The notes under the pieces are model-generated. The model had not been told where the DNA came from. It ran no database searches and saw nothing but the letters and a program-made list of their open reading frames with translations. This document shows, one piece after another, positions 7,156 to 14,366 of a DNA stretch of 32,215 nt (position 1 is its first letter; the number at the start of each line of letters is the position of its first letter). The stretch comes from Burkholderia sp. Ac-20379 (GTDB lineage Bacteria; Pseudomonadota; Gammaproteobacteria; Burkholderiales; Burkholderiaceae), in the NCBI RefSeq assembly GCF_017104645.1, contig NZ_JAAGPF010000061.1, forward strand, positions 1 to 32,215, given 5' to 3'. The translations under genes were made by a program, and so were the position numbers.

Positions 7156-8166
7156 ATGTCCTTCGCATCGCCCCGCCTTGCCCGCCTCCCCCGCCTGCTT
7201 CCCGCCACCCTGTTGGCCGCCGCCGCGCTGATGGCCGCGACCGCCGCCACCCGCGCCCACGCGCAGGACGGCGGCGATCACGTGCTGCGGATCGGCTATC
7301 AGAAGGCGGGCCTGCTCGCGGTGGTCAAGGCGCAGGGCGCGCTCGACGCGAAGCTCAAGCCGCTCGGCTATACGGTCAAGTGGTTCGAATTCCCGGCCGG
7401 CCCGCAACTGCTCGAGGCGCTCAACGCCAACAGCATCGACTTCGGCTACACCGGCGCGCCGCCGCCGGTGTTCGCGCAGGCGGGCGGCGTGCGCTTCGTC
7501 TACGTGGGCGCCGAGCCGCCCGCGCCGCACAACGAGGCGATCTTCGTGAAGGCCGGCTCGCCGATCCGCGACGTGGCCTCGCTGCGCGGCAAGAAGATCG
7601 CGCTGCAGAAAGGTTCCAGCTCGAACTACCTGCTGCTGGCCGCGCTGAACAAGGCCGGGCTGCGCTACGAGGACATCCACCCCGTCTATCTCGCGCCCGC
7701 CGACGCGCGCGCCGCGTTCGAGAGCGGCGACGTGGATGCGTGGGTGGTATGGGATCCGTACTATGCCGCCGCGCAAAGCGCGCTGAAGGTGCGCACGCTG
7801 TCGGACTACACGGGGCTGGTGGCGTCGTACAACTTCTACGAGGCCACGCGCGATTTCGCCGGCTCGCATGCCGATATCGTGGGCGCGGTGCTGCGGCAGA
7901 TTCGCGAGACGGGCCTGTGGGTCAACGCGCATCCGGCCGACACGGCCGCGATCATCGCGCCGAAGGTGGGCCTCGACACGCCGCTGGTGGAAACCTGGCT
8001 CAAGCGCGTGCCGTTCGGCGCGGTGCCGGTCAACGACACCATCGTCGCCTCGCAGCAGGCCGTGGCCGACGCGTTCTACGGCGTCAAGCTGATCCCGCAG
8101 AAGCTCGACGTGGCCGCCAACGTGTGGCGCAACCCCGCCGTCGAGGCGGCGCTCGCGGCGAAGTAA
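7156..8166 (+). CDS. Sulfonate/nitrate/taurine-type ABC transporter substrate-binding protein
   Basis: 336 aa from ATG 7156, chosen for the GGAG Shine-Dalgarno at 7143-7146 and the Sec signal peptide (hydrophobic core LLPATLLAAAALMAATAA, cleavage after AHA). The mature protein begins with LRIGYQKAGLLAVVKAQGAL and shows the SsuA/NMT1 fold: PAGPQLLEALNANSIDFGYTGAPPP, a typical ligand-cleft segment, then VASLRGKKIALQKGSSSNYLLL at the second lobe and SGDVDAWVVWDPYYAAAQ. It should deliver alkanesulfonates or a similar anion to an inner-membrane ABC permease from the periplasm. No permease or ATPase gene (ssuB/ssuC) nor desulfonating monooxygenase (ssuD) is adjacent, so it is an orphan binding protein. 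I leave the symbol empty because the ligand is unproven. Confidence 0.88.
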   Translation: MSFASPRLARLPRLLPATLLAAAALMAATAATRAHAQDGGDHVLRIGYQKAGLLAVVKAQGALDAKLKPLGYTVKWFEFPAGPQLLEALNANSIDFGYTGAPPPVFAQAGGVRFVYVGAEPPAPHNEAIFVKAGSPIRDVASLRGKKIALQKGSSSNYLLLAALNKAGLRYEDIHPVYLAPADARAAFESGDVDAWVVWDPYYAAAQSALKVRTLSDYTGLVASYNFYEATRDFAGSHADIVGAVLRQIRETGLWVNAHPADTAAIIAPKVGLDTPLVETWLKRVPFGAVPVNDTIVASQQAVADAFYGVKLIPQKLDVAANVWRNPAVEAALAAK

Positions 8167-8174
8167 CGCCGCGC

Positions 8175-8197
8175 CGGGGCGGGTTCGGCCCGCCCCG
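8175..8197. terminator. GC-rich hairpin between convergent genes
   Basis: CGGGGCGGG (8175-8183) pairs with CCCGCCCCG (8189-8197) around a TTCGG loop, directly after the binding-protein stop. The tail is CTTCCTTCC rather than a U-tract, so intrinsic termination would be weak; it could still block read-through into the convergent lipoprotein gene. Confidence 0.45.
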
Positions 8198-8243
8198 CTT
8201 CCTTCCTCCACGCCGCGCACCCGCTGCGACGGCGTCTTCCCGC

Positions 8244-8828
8244 TCAGCGCCCGAAATGCTGCCGCACGATGTTGTCGAGCGTGTCGGCCAGCTTCGCGGC
8301 GTCCTCGCCGGGCTGGCCGATGCCGAATTCGTGGCGCACCGCGCGGCCGTCGATCAGGTAGAGGCTCCAGGTCATGTCGGTGGACGACGTCGAGCGCATC
8401 GTGTGCTGGGCGCCCCAGATCGCATCGGCATCGGAACGAATGCCCGATAGCTGGCCCTGGCTCAGCGCCGCGCCGTCCTGCGCGACACGCTGCAACGCGA
8501 AATTGCCGGCCCCGTTGCGCGAGGCGGCCGTGACCACGCGCGTGACGCGCGCGTTGTCGTAATCCACCACGAGCCACAGCGACTGCGGCGTCATGAAGCC
8601 GCCGCGCGCCAGCATCAGCCCGTGCACGGGCGGCCGGACCGCGCTGACGATGAAATCCATCGCGCAATCCTGGCACACGTAGCCGGCCGGCAGCAGTTGC
8701 GCGCCGGTGGCGCCGGCCGGATGCACGACCGGTGCGGGTTGCGGCGCGCGGGGCGTGCCGGAGCCGGCGCAGGCGGACAACAGCGCCGCAGCGGCCAGCG
8801 CGGAAACGAGAGCGATGACGGGACGCAA
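8244..8828 (-). CDS. Putative outer-membrane/periplasmic lipoprotein of unknown function
   Basis: 194 aa from a TTG start at 8828. An in-frame ATG at 8849 exists but has no Shine-Dalgarno, whereas AAGGAG sits 7 nt before the TTG and lies between the two starts. With TTG the protein is (M)RPVIALVSALAAAALLSAC, a short clean lipoprotein signal with lipobox LSAC (Cys20); with ATG it has seven extra basic and polar residues. Behind the Cys is a Pro/Ala-rich linker, then YVCQDCAMDF (a CxxC pair) and a globular region with WLVVDYDNARVTRVV and WSLYLIDGRAVRHEFGIG. I do not recognise a named domain. It converges with the binding-protein gene and is divergent from the porin across more than 500 bp. Confidence 0.75.
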   Translation of the reverse strand: MRPVIALVSALAAAALLSACAGSGTPRAPQPAPVVHPAGATGAQLLPAGYVCQDCAMDFIVSAVRPPVHGLMLARGGFMTPQSLWLVVDYDNARVTRVVTAASRNGAGNFALQRVAQDGAALSQGQLSGIRSDADAIWGAQHTMRSTSSTDMTWSLYLIDGRAVRHEFGIGQPGEDAAKLADTLDNIVRQHFGR

Positions 8829-8835
8829 GCGTGCG

Positions 8836-8841
8836 CTCCTT
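8836..8841 (-). promoter_or_regulatory. Shine-Dalgarno that selects the TTG start of the lipoprotein gene
   Basis: On the minus strand AAGGAG is placed 7 nt before TTG (8828-8826) and downstream of the alternative ATG (8849-8847), which it could not serve. Confidence 0.65.
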
Positions 8842-9087
8842 CGGTGCATGACAAACGATCAAGGGGCGTGGCCGGCGCGGATTGCTCCGCAAACGGCAAC
8901 GCACGGCGCGCCATCATCGCATTGCCCCCGGCGCTCCGCAATGACGAAAGCTATCGGTAATCAATTATTAAATCGATGGAAAGGCGGCGAATCCGATTTG
9001 CACATCATTAGCGCATCGCGCGAATGTCAATATCCAACTGAATTCATTCCAAAATTCATTAAGCAGAAAATCGTTGGTGTTTTTTTA

Positions 9088-9114
9088 ATACCACGCCCGG
9101 CGTATTTAAACGCC
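9088..9114. promoter_or_regulatory. Overlapping inverted repeats upstream of the porin
   Basis: Three alternating copies of one half-site, ACGCC-C-GGCGT-ATTTAA-ACGCC, form two overlapping palindromes. The outer AATAC/GTATT arms (9088-9092, 9103-9107) extend the first. ATTTTTATTTT follows, so the second palindrome could also act as a weak terminator. I consider an operator cluster more likely. Confidence 0.4.
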
Positions 9115-9354
9115 ATTTTTATTTTCGTCGTCCTATGATGCGGCCCGTTGCCCGATGTTGATTCGAGCGCCGCGAGGCCCGCCCGGCAAGCCTGCTCGGT
9201 TCGGCATGCACCGCTTTTGCGCTCGCGCCGATTCACCCGATTCGATTGCGCCGATTGCTGGCGCGCAATGATTTCGCGGTCATTTCGGAACCTATCGATC
9301 AGCAACGCAATATCGCAATCCGCAATTACCGATCGCCCTTCTGGAGGCCCTACG

Positions 9355-10521
9355 ATGAAACCCACCCTGATCGCCGCCGCATTGTGCGGCGCGTTTGCCG
9401 CCGCGACCTCGGCGCATGCGCAAAGCAGCGTCACGCTCTACGGCCTGATCGACACCGGCCTCGTGTACACCAACAACCAGCTCGGCCACAGCGCCTGGCA
9501 GGAAAACAGCAGCTCGACGCAGAACACGGTGTTCGGCCTGAAGGGCAGCGAGGATCTCGGCGGCGGCCTGCATGCGGTGTTCAAGCTCGAGCAGGGCTTC
9601 CTGCTCAACAACGGCGCGCAGGCGTTCTCGGGCGACGGGTTCGGTTCGCAGGCCTGGGTCGGCCTGCAGAGCGACCAGGCCGGCACGCTGACGCTCGGCC
9701 GGCAGTTCGACGTGATGAACGATCTGGTCGGGCCGCTGACCGCCGAGCTGAACACCTGGGGCGGCAGCATCGCCGCGCATCCGTTCGAGAACGACAACCT
9801 CGCCGCGAACTCGGTGGTGGTCAACAACACCGTGAAGTACGCCAGCCCGACCTGGAACGGCCTGACGTTCGAAACCATGTACGGCTTCAGCAACAAGGCC
9901 GGCAGCTTCGCCAACAACCGCGCGTACGGCTTCGCGCTGTCGTATGCGCAAGGCCCCGTCAACCTCGCGGCCGGCTACCTGCAGTTCAGCAACGCGGGCA
10001 ATGCGGCCGGCGCGATCACGTCGAGCGACGCCAGCGCGAACTTCGTCTCGCAGCGCCAGCGGATCTGGTCGCTCGGCGGCAACTACACGTTCGGGCCGGC
10101 CACCGTCGGCCTGGTGTGGAGCCACACGCAGATCGACAACGCCACCGGCGTGTTCTCGTTCGGCACCGGCACCTACCTCGGCTCGGGCGACAGCTCGGCC
10201 GGCGGCCTGAACGGCACGCTGCGCCTCGACAACTACGAAGTGAACGCCAAGTACGCGCTGACCCCCGCGCTGAGCCTGTCGGGCGCCTACACCTACACGC
10301 GCGGCGCCTACGACGGTGCGTCGCCGGGCTGGAACACCGCGATGCTGCAGACCGATTACGCGCTCAGCAAGCGCACCGACATCTATCTGGAAGGCGTATT
10401 CCAGAACGTGCACGGCGCGCCGGCGGGCTCGGTGCTGTCGCACGCGATGATCAACACGCTGTCGCCGTCGTCGACCGACAAGCAGGTGGCCGTCACGGCC
10501 GGCCTGCGGCACACGTTCTGA
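9355..10521 (+). CDS. Porin, Gram-negative Burkholderia type (Porin_4/OmpC-like)
   Basis: 388 aa from ATG 9355, with GGAGG at 9343-9347. Signal peptide MKPTLIAAALCGAFAAATSAHA, cleaved before QSSVTLYGLIDTGL, the hallmark first strand of beta-proteobacterial trimeric porins. Alternating amphipathic strands run throughout. Loop 3 lies near the ELNTWGGS segment, and LGRQFDVMNDLVGPL is the conserved strand and turn before it. The last strand, KQVAVTAGLRHTF, ends in the C-terminal Phe required by the BAM machinery. It forms a 16-strand outer-membrane channel for small hydrophilic solutes. It is monocistronic, with its own terminator at 10575. Length is normal for the family. Confidence 0.95.
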   Translation: MKPTLIAAALCGAFAAATSAHAQSSVTLYGLIDTGLVYTNNQLGHSAWQENSSSTQNTVFGLKGSEDLGGGLHAVFKLEQGFLLNNGAQAFSGDGFGSQAWVGLQSDQAGTLTLGRQFDVMNDLVGPLTAELNTWGGSIAAHPFENDNLAANSVVVNNTVKYASPTWNGLTFETMYGFSNKAGSFANNRAYGFALSYAQGPVNLAAGYLQFSNAGNAAGAITSSDASANFVSQRQRIWSLGGNYTFGPATVGLVWSHTQIDNATGVFSFGTGTYLGSGDSSAGGLNGTLRLDNYEVNAKYALTPALSLSGAYTYTRGAYDGASPGWNTAMLQTDYALSKRTDIYLEGVFQNVHGAPAGSVLSHAMINTLSPSSTDKQVAVTAGLRHTF

Positions 10522-10574
10522 GCCTTCGGGCGATGGGAAACCGGCTCGACGGGTTCGGGCCGGCTCGATGAGAT

Positions 10575-10602
10575 CGGGCCGCCTTGCGCGGCCCGTTTTT
10601 TT
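10575..10602 (+). terminator. Rho-independent terminator of the porin gene
   Basis: CGGGCCGC (10575-10582), loop CTTGC, GCGGCCCG (10588-10595), then seven T (10596-10602). A textbook strong terminator 54 bp after the porin stop. Confidence 0.92.
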
Positions 10603-10700
10603 GCGCTGCCCGCGCCGAGGCACGGGCGGCAAACCTGGCGCGGCAGGCATCGCCTTCACACTCCGGCAGCGCCCACTGCGCCAGGCACGCGCGATCCGTC

Positions 10701-11285
10701 TCAATCGGCCTTCGACAACACCGTCTTGTCCGCGCCGACCACCAGCAGCACCTCCGCCTGCTGCGCGCCCACCGAGCGGAGCCGGTGCGGAATGCGCGCA
10801 TTGAAGTGCACCGCATCGCCGACCGACAGCGTCACCTTGTGATCGGCGAAATCGATCTCGACCTTGCCACGGTGCACGAACAGGAATTCCTCGCCTTCGT
10901 GCTCCTTGTACTCCGACGCCGCGAATTCGGCCGGCGGCGAAATCATGAACGGCACGAGCCCGGCATGCCCGCCGCGCGGCGACAGGATCTCGTAGCGCGG
11001 CTGATCGGCACCGCCGCCTTCCGTGCCGTGGCCGCCCTGCGCCACCGGCACGCGATCCGCCACGCGCACCACCGTCACCGGCGCCTCGCCCTGCGCGACT
11101 GAAAAAAGCTGGTTCACGTCCACGCTCAGCGCGCCGGCCAGCTTCATCGCCGTGGCGATCGACGGCGTGTTCAGGCCGCGCTCGACCTTCGACAGATAGC
11201 TCTTGGTCAGCGCCGTGCGGTCCGCCAGATCCTGCAGGCTCAGGCCCAACTGCTTGCGCAACATTTTCAAACGAATGGCGAGCAC
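10701..11285 (-). CDS. XRE family transcriptional regulator with C-terminal cupin domain
   Basis: 194 aa from GTG 11285. An in-frame ATG at 11324 lies inside a perfect palindrome and has no ribosome site, while GGGG precedes the GTG by 8 nt and the protein then starts right at the HTH. Residues 1-62 are an XRE HTH (RLKMLRKQLGLSLQDLA, then LTKSYLSKVERGLNTPS). Residues about 105-185 are a cupin: HEGEEFLFVHRGKVEIDF, VGDAVHFNARIPHRLRS. Regulators of this type sense a small molecule in the cupin and usually repress a neighbouring catabolic operon. Here the neighbour is the divergent aldolase/DapA-family pair, and the palindrome at 11316-11332 is its likely operator (inference). Confidence 0.87.
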   Translation of the reverse strand: MLAIRLKMLRKQLGLSLQDLADRTALTKSYLSKVERGLNTPSIATAMKLAGALSVDVNQLFSVAQGEAPVTVVRVADRVPVAQGGHGTEGGGADQPRYEILSPRGGHAGLVPFMISPPAEFAASEYKEHEGEEFLFVHRGKVEIDFADHKVTLSVGDAVHFNARIPHRLRSVGAQQAEVLLVVGADKTVLSKAD

Positions 11286-11315
11286 CGATATTTCCCCAAA
11301 TTTTCTCGAACCAAA

Positions 11316-11332
11316 ATGACACATCGTGTCAT
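11316..11332. promoter_or_regulatory. Perfect palindromic operator candidate between XRE-cupin and aldolase genes
   Basis: ATGACAC-ATC-GTGTCAT has perfect 7-bp arms. It abuts TATACT (11332-11337), the best -10 for the aldolase operon, so a bound protein would block that promoter. It also lies about 30 bp upstream of the regulator start, allowing autoregulation. Confidence 0.6.
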
Positions 11333-11412
11333 ATACTACACTTCGTCAACTTACCTGCCCTGCACGGCAGGCCGGTCACCACCCTGAACGACTGTCCACC
11401 CGGAGGCGCGTC

Positions 11413-12195
11413 ATGCCCGAAACACTGAACCTCTCGAAATCCGAAATCGTCGCCCGTTCGCAGCAGTTGATGAACGCCGAACTCGCCGAGCAAAGCTGGA
11501 CGCCGCGCCAGAAGCTCGCGCTCACCTGCCGGATTCTATTCGATGGGGGCCACGATTCGGGCCTGGCCGGGCAGATCACGTGCCGCGCCGAAGACGCCGA
11601 CACGTTCTACACCCAGCCGCTCGGGCAGGGCTTCGACGAGATCACGCACGACAGCCTGCTGCGCGTCGACCAGGATCTGAAGACGCTCGACGGCCGCGGC
11701 ATCCCGAACCCGGCGAACCGCTTCCACACCTGGGTGTACCGCGCGCGGCCGGACGTCAACTGCATCATCCACACGCACCCGTTCCACGTGTCGGCGCTGT
11801 CGATGCTCGAAACGCCGCTGGTGGTGTCGCACATGGACATGACGCCGCTCTACGGCGATTGCGCGTTCCTGGCCAAGTGGCCCGGCATTCCGGTCGGCAA
11901 CGAGGAAGGCGAGATCATCTCGACCGCGCTCGGCAGCAAGCGCGCGATCCTGCTCGCGCACCACGGCATGCTGGTGACCGGCAAGACGGTCGAGGAAGCC
12001 TGCCTGCTGGCGCTGCTGATGGAACGCGCCGCGCGCCTGCAACTGGCCGCCATGCAGGCCGGCGCGATCCAGCCGATCGCCCCGGAGCTGGCCGCCGAGG
12101 CGCACGACTGGACATCCACGCCGAAGCGCCACGCCGTGACGTTCGACTATTACGCGCGCCGCGCGCTGCGCAACCACCCCGATTGCCTCGGCTGA
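11413..12195 (+). CDS. Class II aldolase/adducin family protein
   Basis: 260 aa from ATG 11413, with GGAGG at 11402-11406; the open frame runs back to 11326 but through the operator. The adducin-like core starts at SGLAGQITCR (49-58), then YTQPLGQGFDEIT (66-78). The metal site is built from IHTHPFH (H120, H122) and LAHHG (H183 or H184), as in fuculose-phosphate and ribulose-phosphate aldolases and epimerases, which bind Zn. The family cleaves or epimerises short sugar phosphates or decarboxylates related acids; which one is not visible. It is first in an operon with a DapA-family gene 118 bp downstream and is probably repressed by the divergent XRE-cupin protein. Confidence 0.88.
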   Translation: MPETLNLSKSEIVARSQQLMNAELAEQSWTPRQKLALTCRILFDGGHDSGLAGQITCRAEDADTFYTQPLGQGFDEITHDSLLRVDQDLKTLDGRGIPNPANRFHTWVYRARPDVNCIIHTHPFHVSALSMLETPLVVSHMDMTPLYGDCAFLAKWPGIPVGNEEGEIISTALGSKRAILLAHHGMLVTGKTVEEACLLALLMERAARLQLAAMQAGAIQPIAPELAAEAHDWTSTPKRHAVTFDYYARRALRNHPDCLG

Positions 12196-12221
12196 GCCGC
12201 GCCGTCGCGCTTCGGCGCGGC
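12196..12221 (+). other. Intercistronic hairpin after the aldolase gene
   Basis: GCCGCGCC (12196-12203) and GGCGCGGC (12214-12221) are perfectly complementary with a 10-nt loop and no U-tract, starting directly after the aldolase stop. It may stabilise the upstream message rather than terminate it. Confidence 0.4.
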
Positions 12222-12240
12222 GCCGCCCCCACTCGAGCGC

Positions 12241-12285
12241 GTCATTCGCCTCATTCGCCTCATTCGCTTCAATCGTCTCATTCGT
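12241..12285. repeat. 9-bp tandem repeat, five units
   Basis: Five consecutive 9-mers of the CTCATTCGC type: GTCATTCGC, CTCATTCGC twice, TTCAATCGT, CTCATTCGT. It fills much of the gap between the aldolase and DapA-family genes and ends just before the latter's ribosome site. Confidence 0.85.
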
Positions 12286-12313
12286 CAGCAGCCCAGATAG
12301 TCAGGAGCCCAAC

Positions 12314-13198
12314 ATGTCTCAACCGCAATTCGCCGGCATCATCGCCTACCCGATCACGCCGTTCACGTCGAACGACACCCTCGACCTCCCCGCGCTGCGC
12401 GCCAGCATCGACCGCCTGGTCGCCAGCGGCGTGCAGGCGATCGCGCCGCTCGGCAGCACCGGCGAAAGCGCCTACCTGAGCGACGACGAATGGAACGAAG
12501 CCGCCGAAGCGTCGATCGGCCAGGTCGCCAGACGCGTGCCGGTGGTGGTCGGCATTTCCGACCTGACCACGCGCAACGCGATCCGCCGCGCGCAGTTCGC
12601 CGAGAAGGCCGGCGCCGACGCCGTGATGGTGCTGCCGATCTCGTACTGGAAGCTGTCCGAGCAGGAAATCTTCGATCACTACGCCGCGATCGCCGCCTCG
12701 ATCGGCAAGCCGATCATGGTCTACAACAACCCGGCGACGAGCGGCGTCGACATGAGCCCGCACCTGATCGCGCGGCTGGTGCGCGAGATCGACAACGTCA
12801 CGATGGTCAAGGAAAGCACCGGCGACATCCAGCGCATGCACACGCTGCGCGAGCTGTCGAACGGCGAAATCCCGTTCTACAACGGCTGCAACCCGCTCGC
12901 GCTCGAAGCGTTCTGCGCCGGCGCGACGGGCTGGTGCACGGCCGCGCCGTGCCTGATTCCTGAACTGACGCTGGCGCTCTACCGCGCCACCCAGGAAGGC
13001 GCGCTGGCCGAGGCGCGCGAGCTGTTCTACAAGCAGTTGCCGGTGCTGAACTTCATTTTGAAGGGCGGCCTGCCGACCACCGTCAAGGCTGGGCTGAAGC
13101 TGCAAGGCCACGATGTCGGCGCGCCGCGCCGTCCGCTGCAGCCGCTGTCGGCCGAGCAGACCGACCGGCTGGCCGCGCTGTTGAAGTCGGTGGCGTAA
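12314..13198 (+). CDS. Dihydrodipicolinate synthase (DapA) family lyase/aldolase
   Basis: 294 aa; AGGAG precedes the ATG by 7 nt. A class I aldolase TIM barrel with the family signature GSTGES (47-52), catalytic Tyr137 in MVYNNP and Schiff-base Lys166 in TMVKESTGD, so it should be active. The family condenses or cleaves pyruvate-containing adducts (DHDPS, N-acetylneuraminate lyase, KDG aldolase, 5-keto-4-deoxyglucarate dehydratase). Its place behind a class II aldolase and a cupin regulator argues for a catabolic keto-acid lyase rather than lysine synthesis. The exact substrate is unknown. The C-terminus (GAPRRPLQPLSAEQTDRLAALL) is of the usual form. Confidence 0.87.
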   Translation: MSQPQFAGIIAYPITPFTSNDTLDLPALRASIDRLVASGVQAIAPLGSTGESAYLSDDEWNEAAEASIGQVARRVPVVVGISDLTTRNAIRRAQFAEKAGADAVMVLPISYWKLSEQEIFDHYAAIAASIGKPIMVYNNPATSGVDMSPHLIARLVREIDNVTMVKESTGDIQRMHTLRELSNGEIPFYNGCNPLALEAFCAGATGWCTAAPCLIPELTLALYRATQEGALAEARELFYKQLPVLNFILKGGLPTTVKAGLKLQGHDVGAPRRPLQPLSAEQTDRLAALLKSVA

Positions 13199-13252
13199 GG
13201 CTGTACGGGCGGCTTGCGTCGGTGGCTGCGCGTTTTGCAGCTTGCTCGGGAT

Positions 13253-13318
13253 GCTCGTTCGGGTCGCTCGTTCGGGTCGCTCGTTCCGGGTCGCGCCTTC
13301 GAGCCGCTCGTTCGAGCC
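13253..13318. repeat. 13-bp tandem repeat, five units
   Basis: GCTCGTTCGGGTC occurs twice exactly (13253-13278), then a 14-bp variant (13279-13292) and two diverged copies (13293-13318). It lies between the stops of the convergent DapA-family and AraC genes. Confidence 0.8.
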
Positions 13319-13350
13319 GCGCACTCAGGCCACCACCGATACGGCCACGC

Positions 13351-14229
13351 TCAAACCGTCACAGTCACCTGCGCCTCCTGCGCGAGCCAGTCCCGCGGCG
13401 ACAGGCCCACCCGCGCCGCGAACGCGCGCGACAGCGCCGACGGGTTCGCGTAACCCAACTCGTCGGCCAGCCACTTGATCGGACGGCCTTCGCGCAGGCG
13501 GCTTTTCGCGAGCGCGATGCGCCACTGCGCCAGGTAATCGGCCGGCGTCTGGCCCACCACGTCGCGGAACGCATTGGCGAACGCGGTGCGCGACATGCCG
13601 GCGCATTCGGCCATGCTGTCGAGCGTCCACGGCTCGCCGGGCGCGTCGTGCATCGCCACCAGCGCGCGGGCCAGGCGCGGGTCCGACAGGCCCGTGATCA
13701 AGCCCGGGCTGATGCCGACCTCGTGCGGATGGTCGAGCAGCCAGCGCAGCAATTGCAGCACCACCACCTCGAATAGCCGATCGGCCAGCAGCCGCTGCCC
13801 GCAGCGCACGCGATCCGTCTCGGCGAACAGCAGCGCGAGCGCGGCGTCGAGCCCCGACACGCTCGCCAGCGGCAGCGCGATCAGCGGCGGCAGCGCACGG
13901 GCCAGCGGATTGTCGTGCCCGCCCTCGAAGATCAGACGCGCGCAGGTGAAATCGGCGCCTTCCTCCGGCGGGTTGTGGAAACGATGCGTGAGCGGACGCG
14001 GATAGAACAGCAGCGCCGGTTCGTCGAAGCGCATCCGTTCGGGCACGCCGCACCGGGCCGGGTGGCTGACCACCAGTTCGCCCCGCCGCAGCACATGCAG
14101 ATAGCCGTGGCCCTCGTGGGCGTCGAAATGCGAAAGGCCGCACAGCGCGCCGGCGTAATGCAACTGCGCCTGCACGCGAAAGCGTTCGAGAAGACCGGAC
14201 AAGCGGTCGATGGGGGTGATATCCGACAT
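13351..14229 (-). CDS. AraC family transcriptional regulator with N-terminal cupin
   Basis: 292 aa from ATG 14229 (MSDITPIDRLSGLLERFRVQAQ); upstream in-frame ATGs at 14283 and 14307 would add a tail running through the divergent promoter and are less likely. No start has a good Shine-Dalgarno. Residues about 7-170 are the AraC-type cupin sensor (HPARCGVPERMRFDEPALLFYPRPLTHRF). Residues about 195-290 are the two-HTH DNA-binding domain: WTLDSMAECAGMSRTAFANAF and PIKWLADELGYANPSALSRAF. Proteins of this shape often sense reactive or toxic small molecules and control a divergent oxidoreductase, which fits the AhpD-like gene at 14367. Confidence 0.88.
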   Translation of the reverse strand: MSDITPIDRLSGLLERFRVQAQLHYAGALCGLSHFDAHEGHGYLHVLRRGELVVSHPARCGVPERMRFDEPALLFYPRPLTHRFHNPPEEGADFTCARLIFEGGHDNPLARALPPLIALPLASVSGLDAALALLFAETDRVRCGQRLLADRLFEVVVLQLLRWLLDHPHEVGISPGLITGLSDPRLARALVAMHDAPGEPWTLDSMAECAGMSRTAFANAFRDVVGQTPADYLAQWRIALAKSRLREGRPIKWLADELGYANPSALSRAFAARVGLSPRDWLAQEAQVTVTV

Positions 14230-14280
14230 CGAAGGAGGAATGTACGAAAAGGTATGTTTCTGGAATTCAATTAATCCAAT

Positions 14281-14308
14281 CATACAGATTCGACCGGCAT
14301 ACTGCATC
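14281..14308. promoter_or_regulatory. Direct-repeat candidate site for the AraC regulator
   Basis: CATACAGATTC (14281-14291) and CATACTGCATC (14298-14308) match at 8 of 11 positions, 17 bp apart. GTATG at 14252-14256 is an inverted copy of the half-site. They lie in the AraC/AhpD-like divergent gap. Weak, by eye only. Confidence 0.35.
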
Positions 14309-14366
14309 TCACCGATTCACTGATTGCAGTCCCTGACCTCAACCGGCAACGTCCAAGGAGATCGCC

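Larger units (their letters stand above)
8829..9354. other. 526-bp AT-rich intergenic region upstream of the porin
   Basis: From about 8940 to 9140 the base composition drops sharply to AT-rich, unusual for the window. It holds A/T runs, overlapping palindromes built from ACGCC/GGCGT at 9092-9114, and a possible -10 TATGAT at 9134-9139 for the porin, without a good -35. A 65-codon frame at 8941-9138 is open but has no ribosome site. The region probably hosts porin regulation; regulatory RNAs cannot be excluded. Confidence 0.5.

Noticed and set aside
8941..9138. 65-codon open frame in the AT-rich region before the porin
   Set aside because: No ribosome site, no recognisable domain, and it crosses palindromic regulatory-looking sequence; possible but unsupported.
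12314..13198. Housekeeping dapA for lysine synthesis
   Set aside because: It sits in a catabolic operon with a cupin regulator and has no lysine or peptidoglycan neighbour; only the family is supported.
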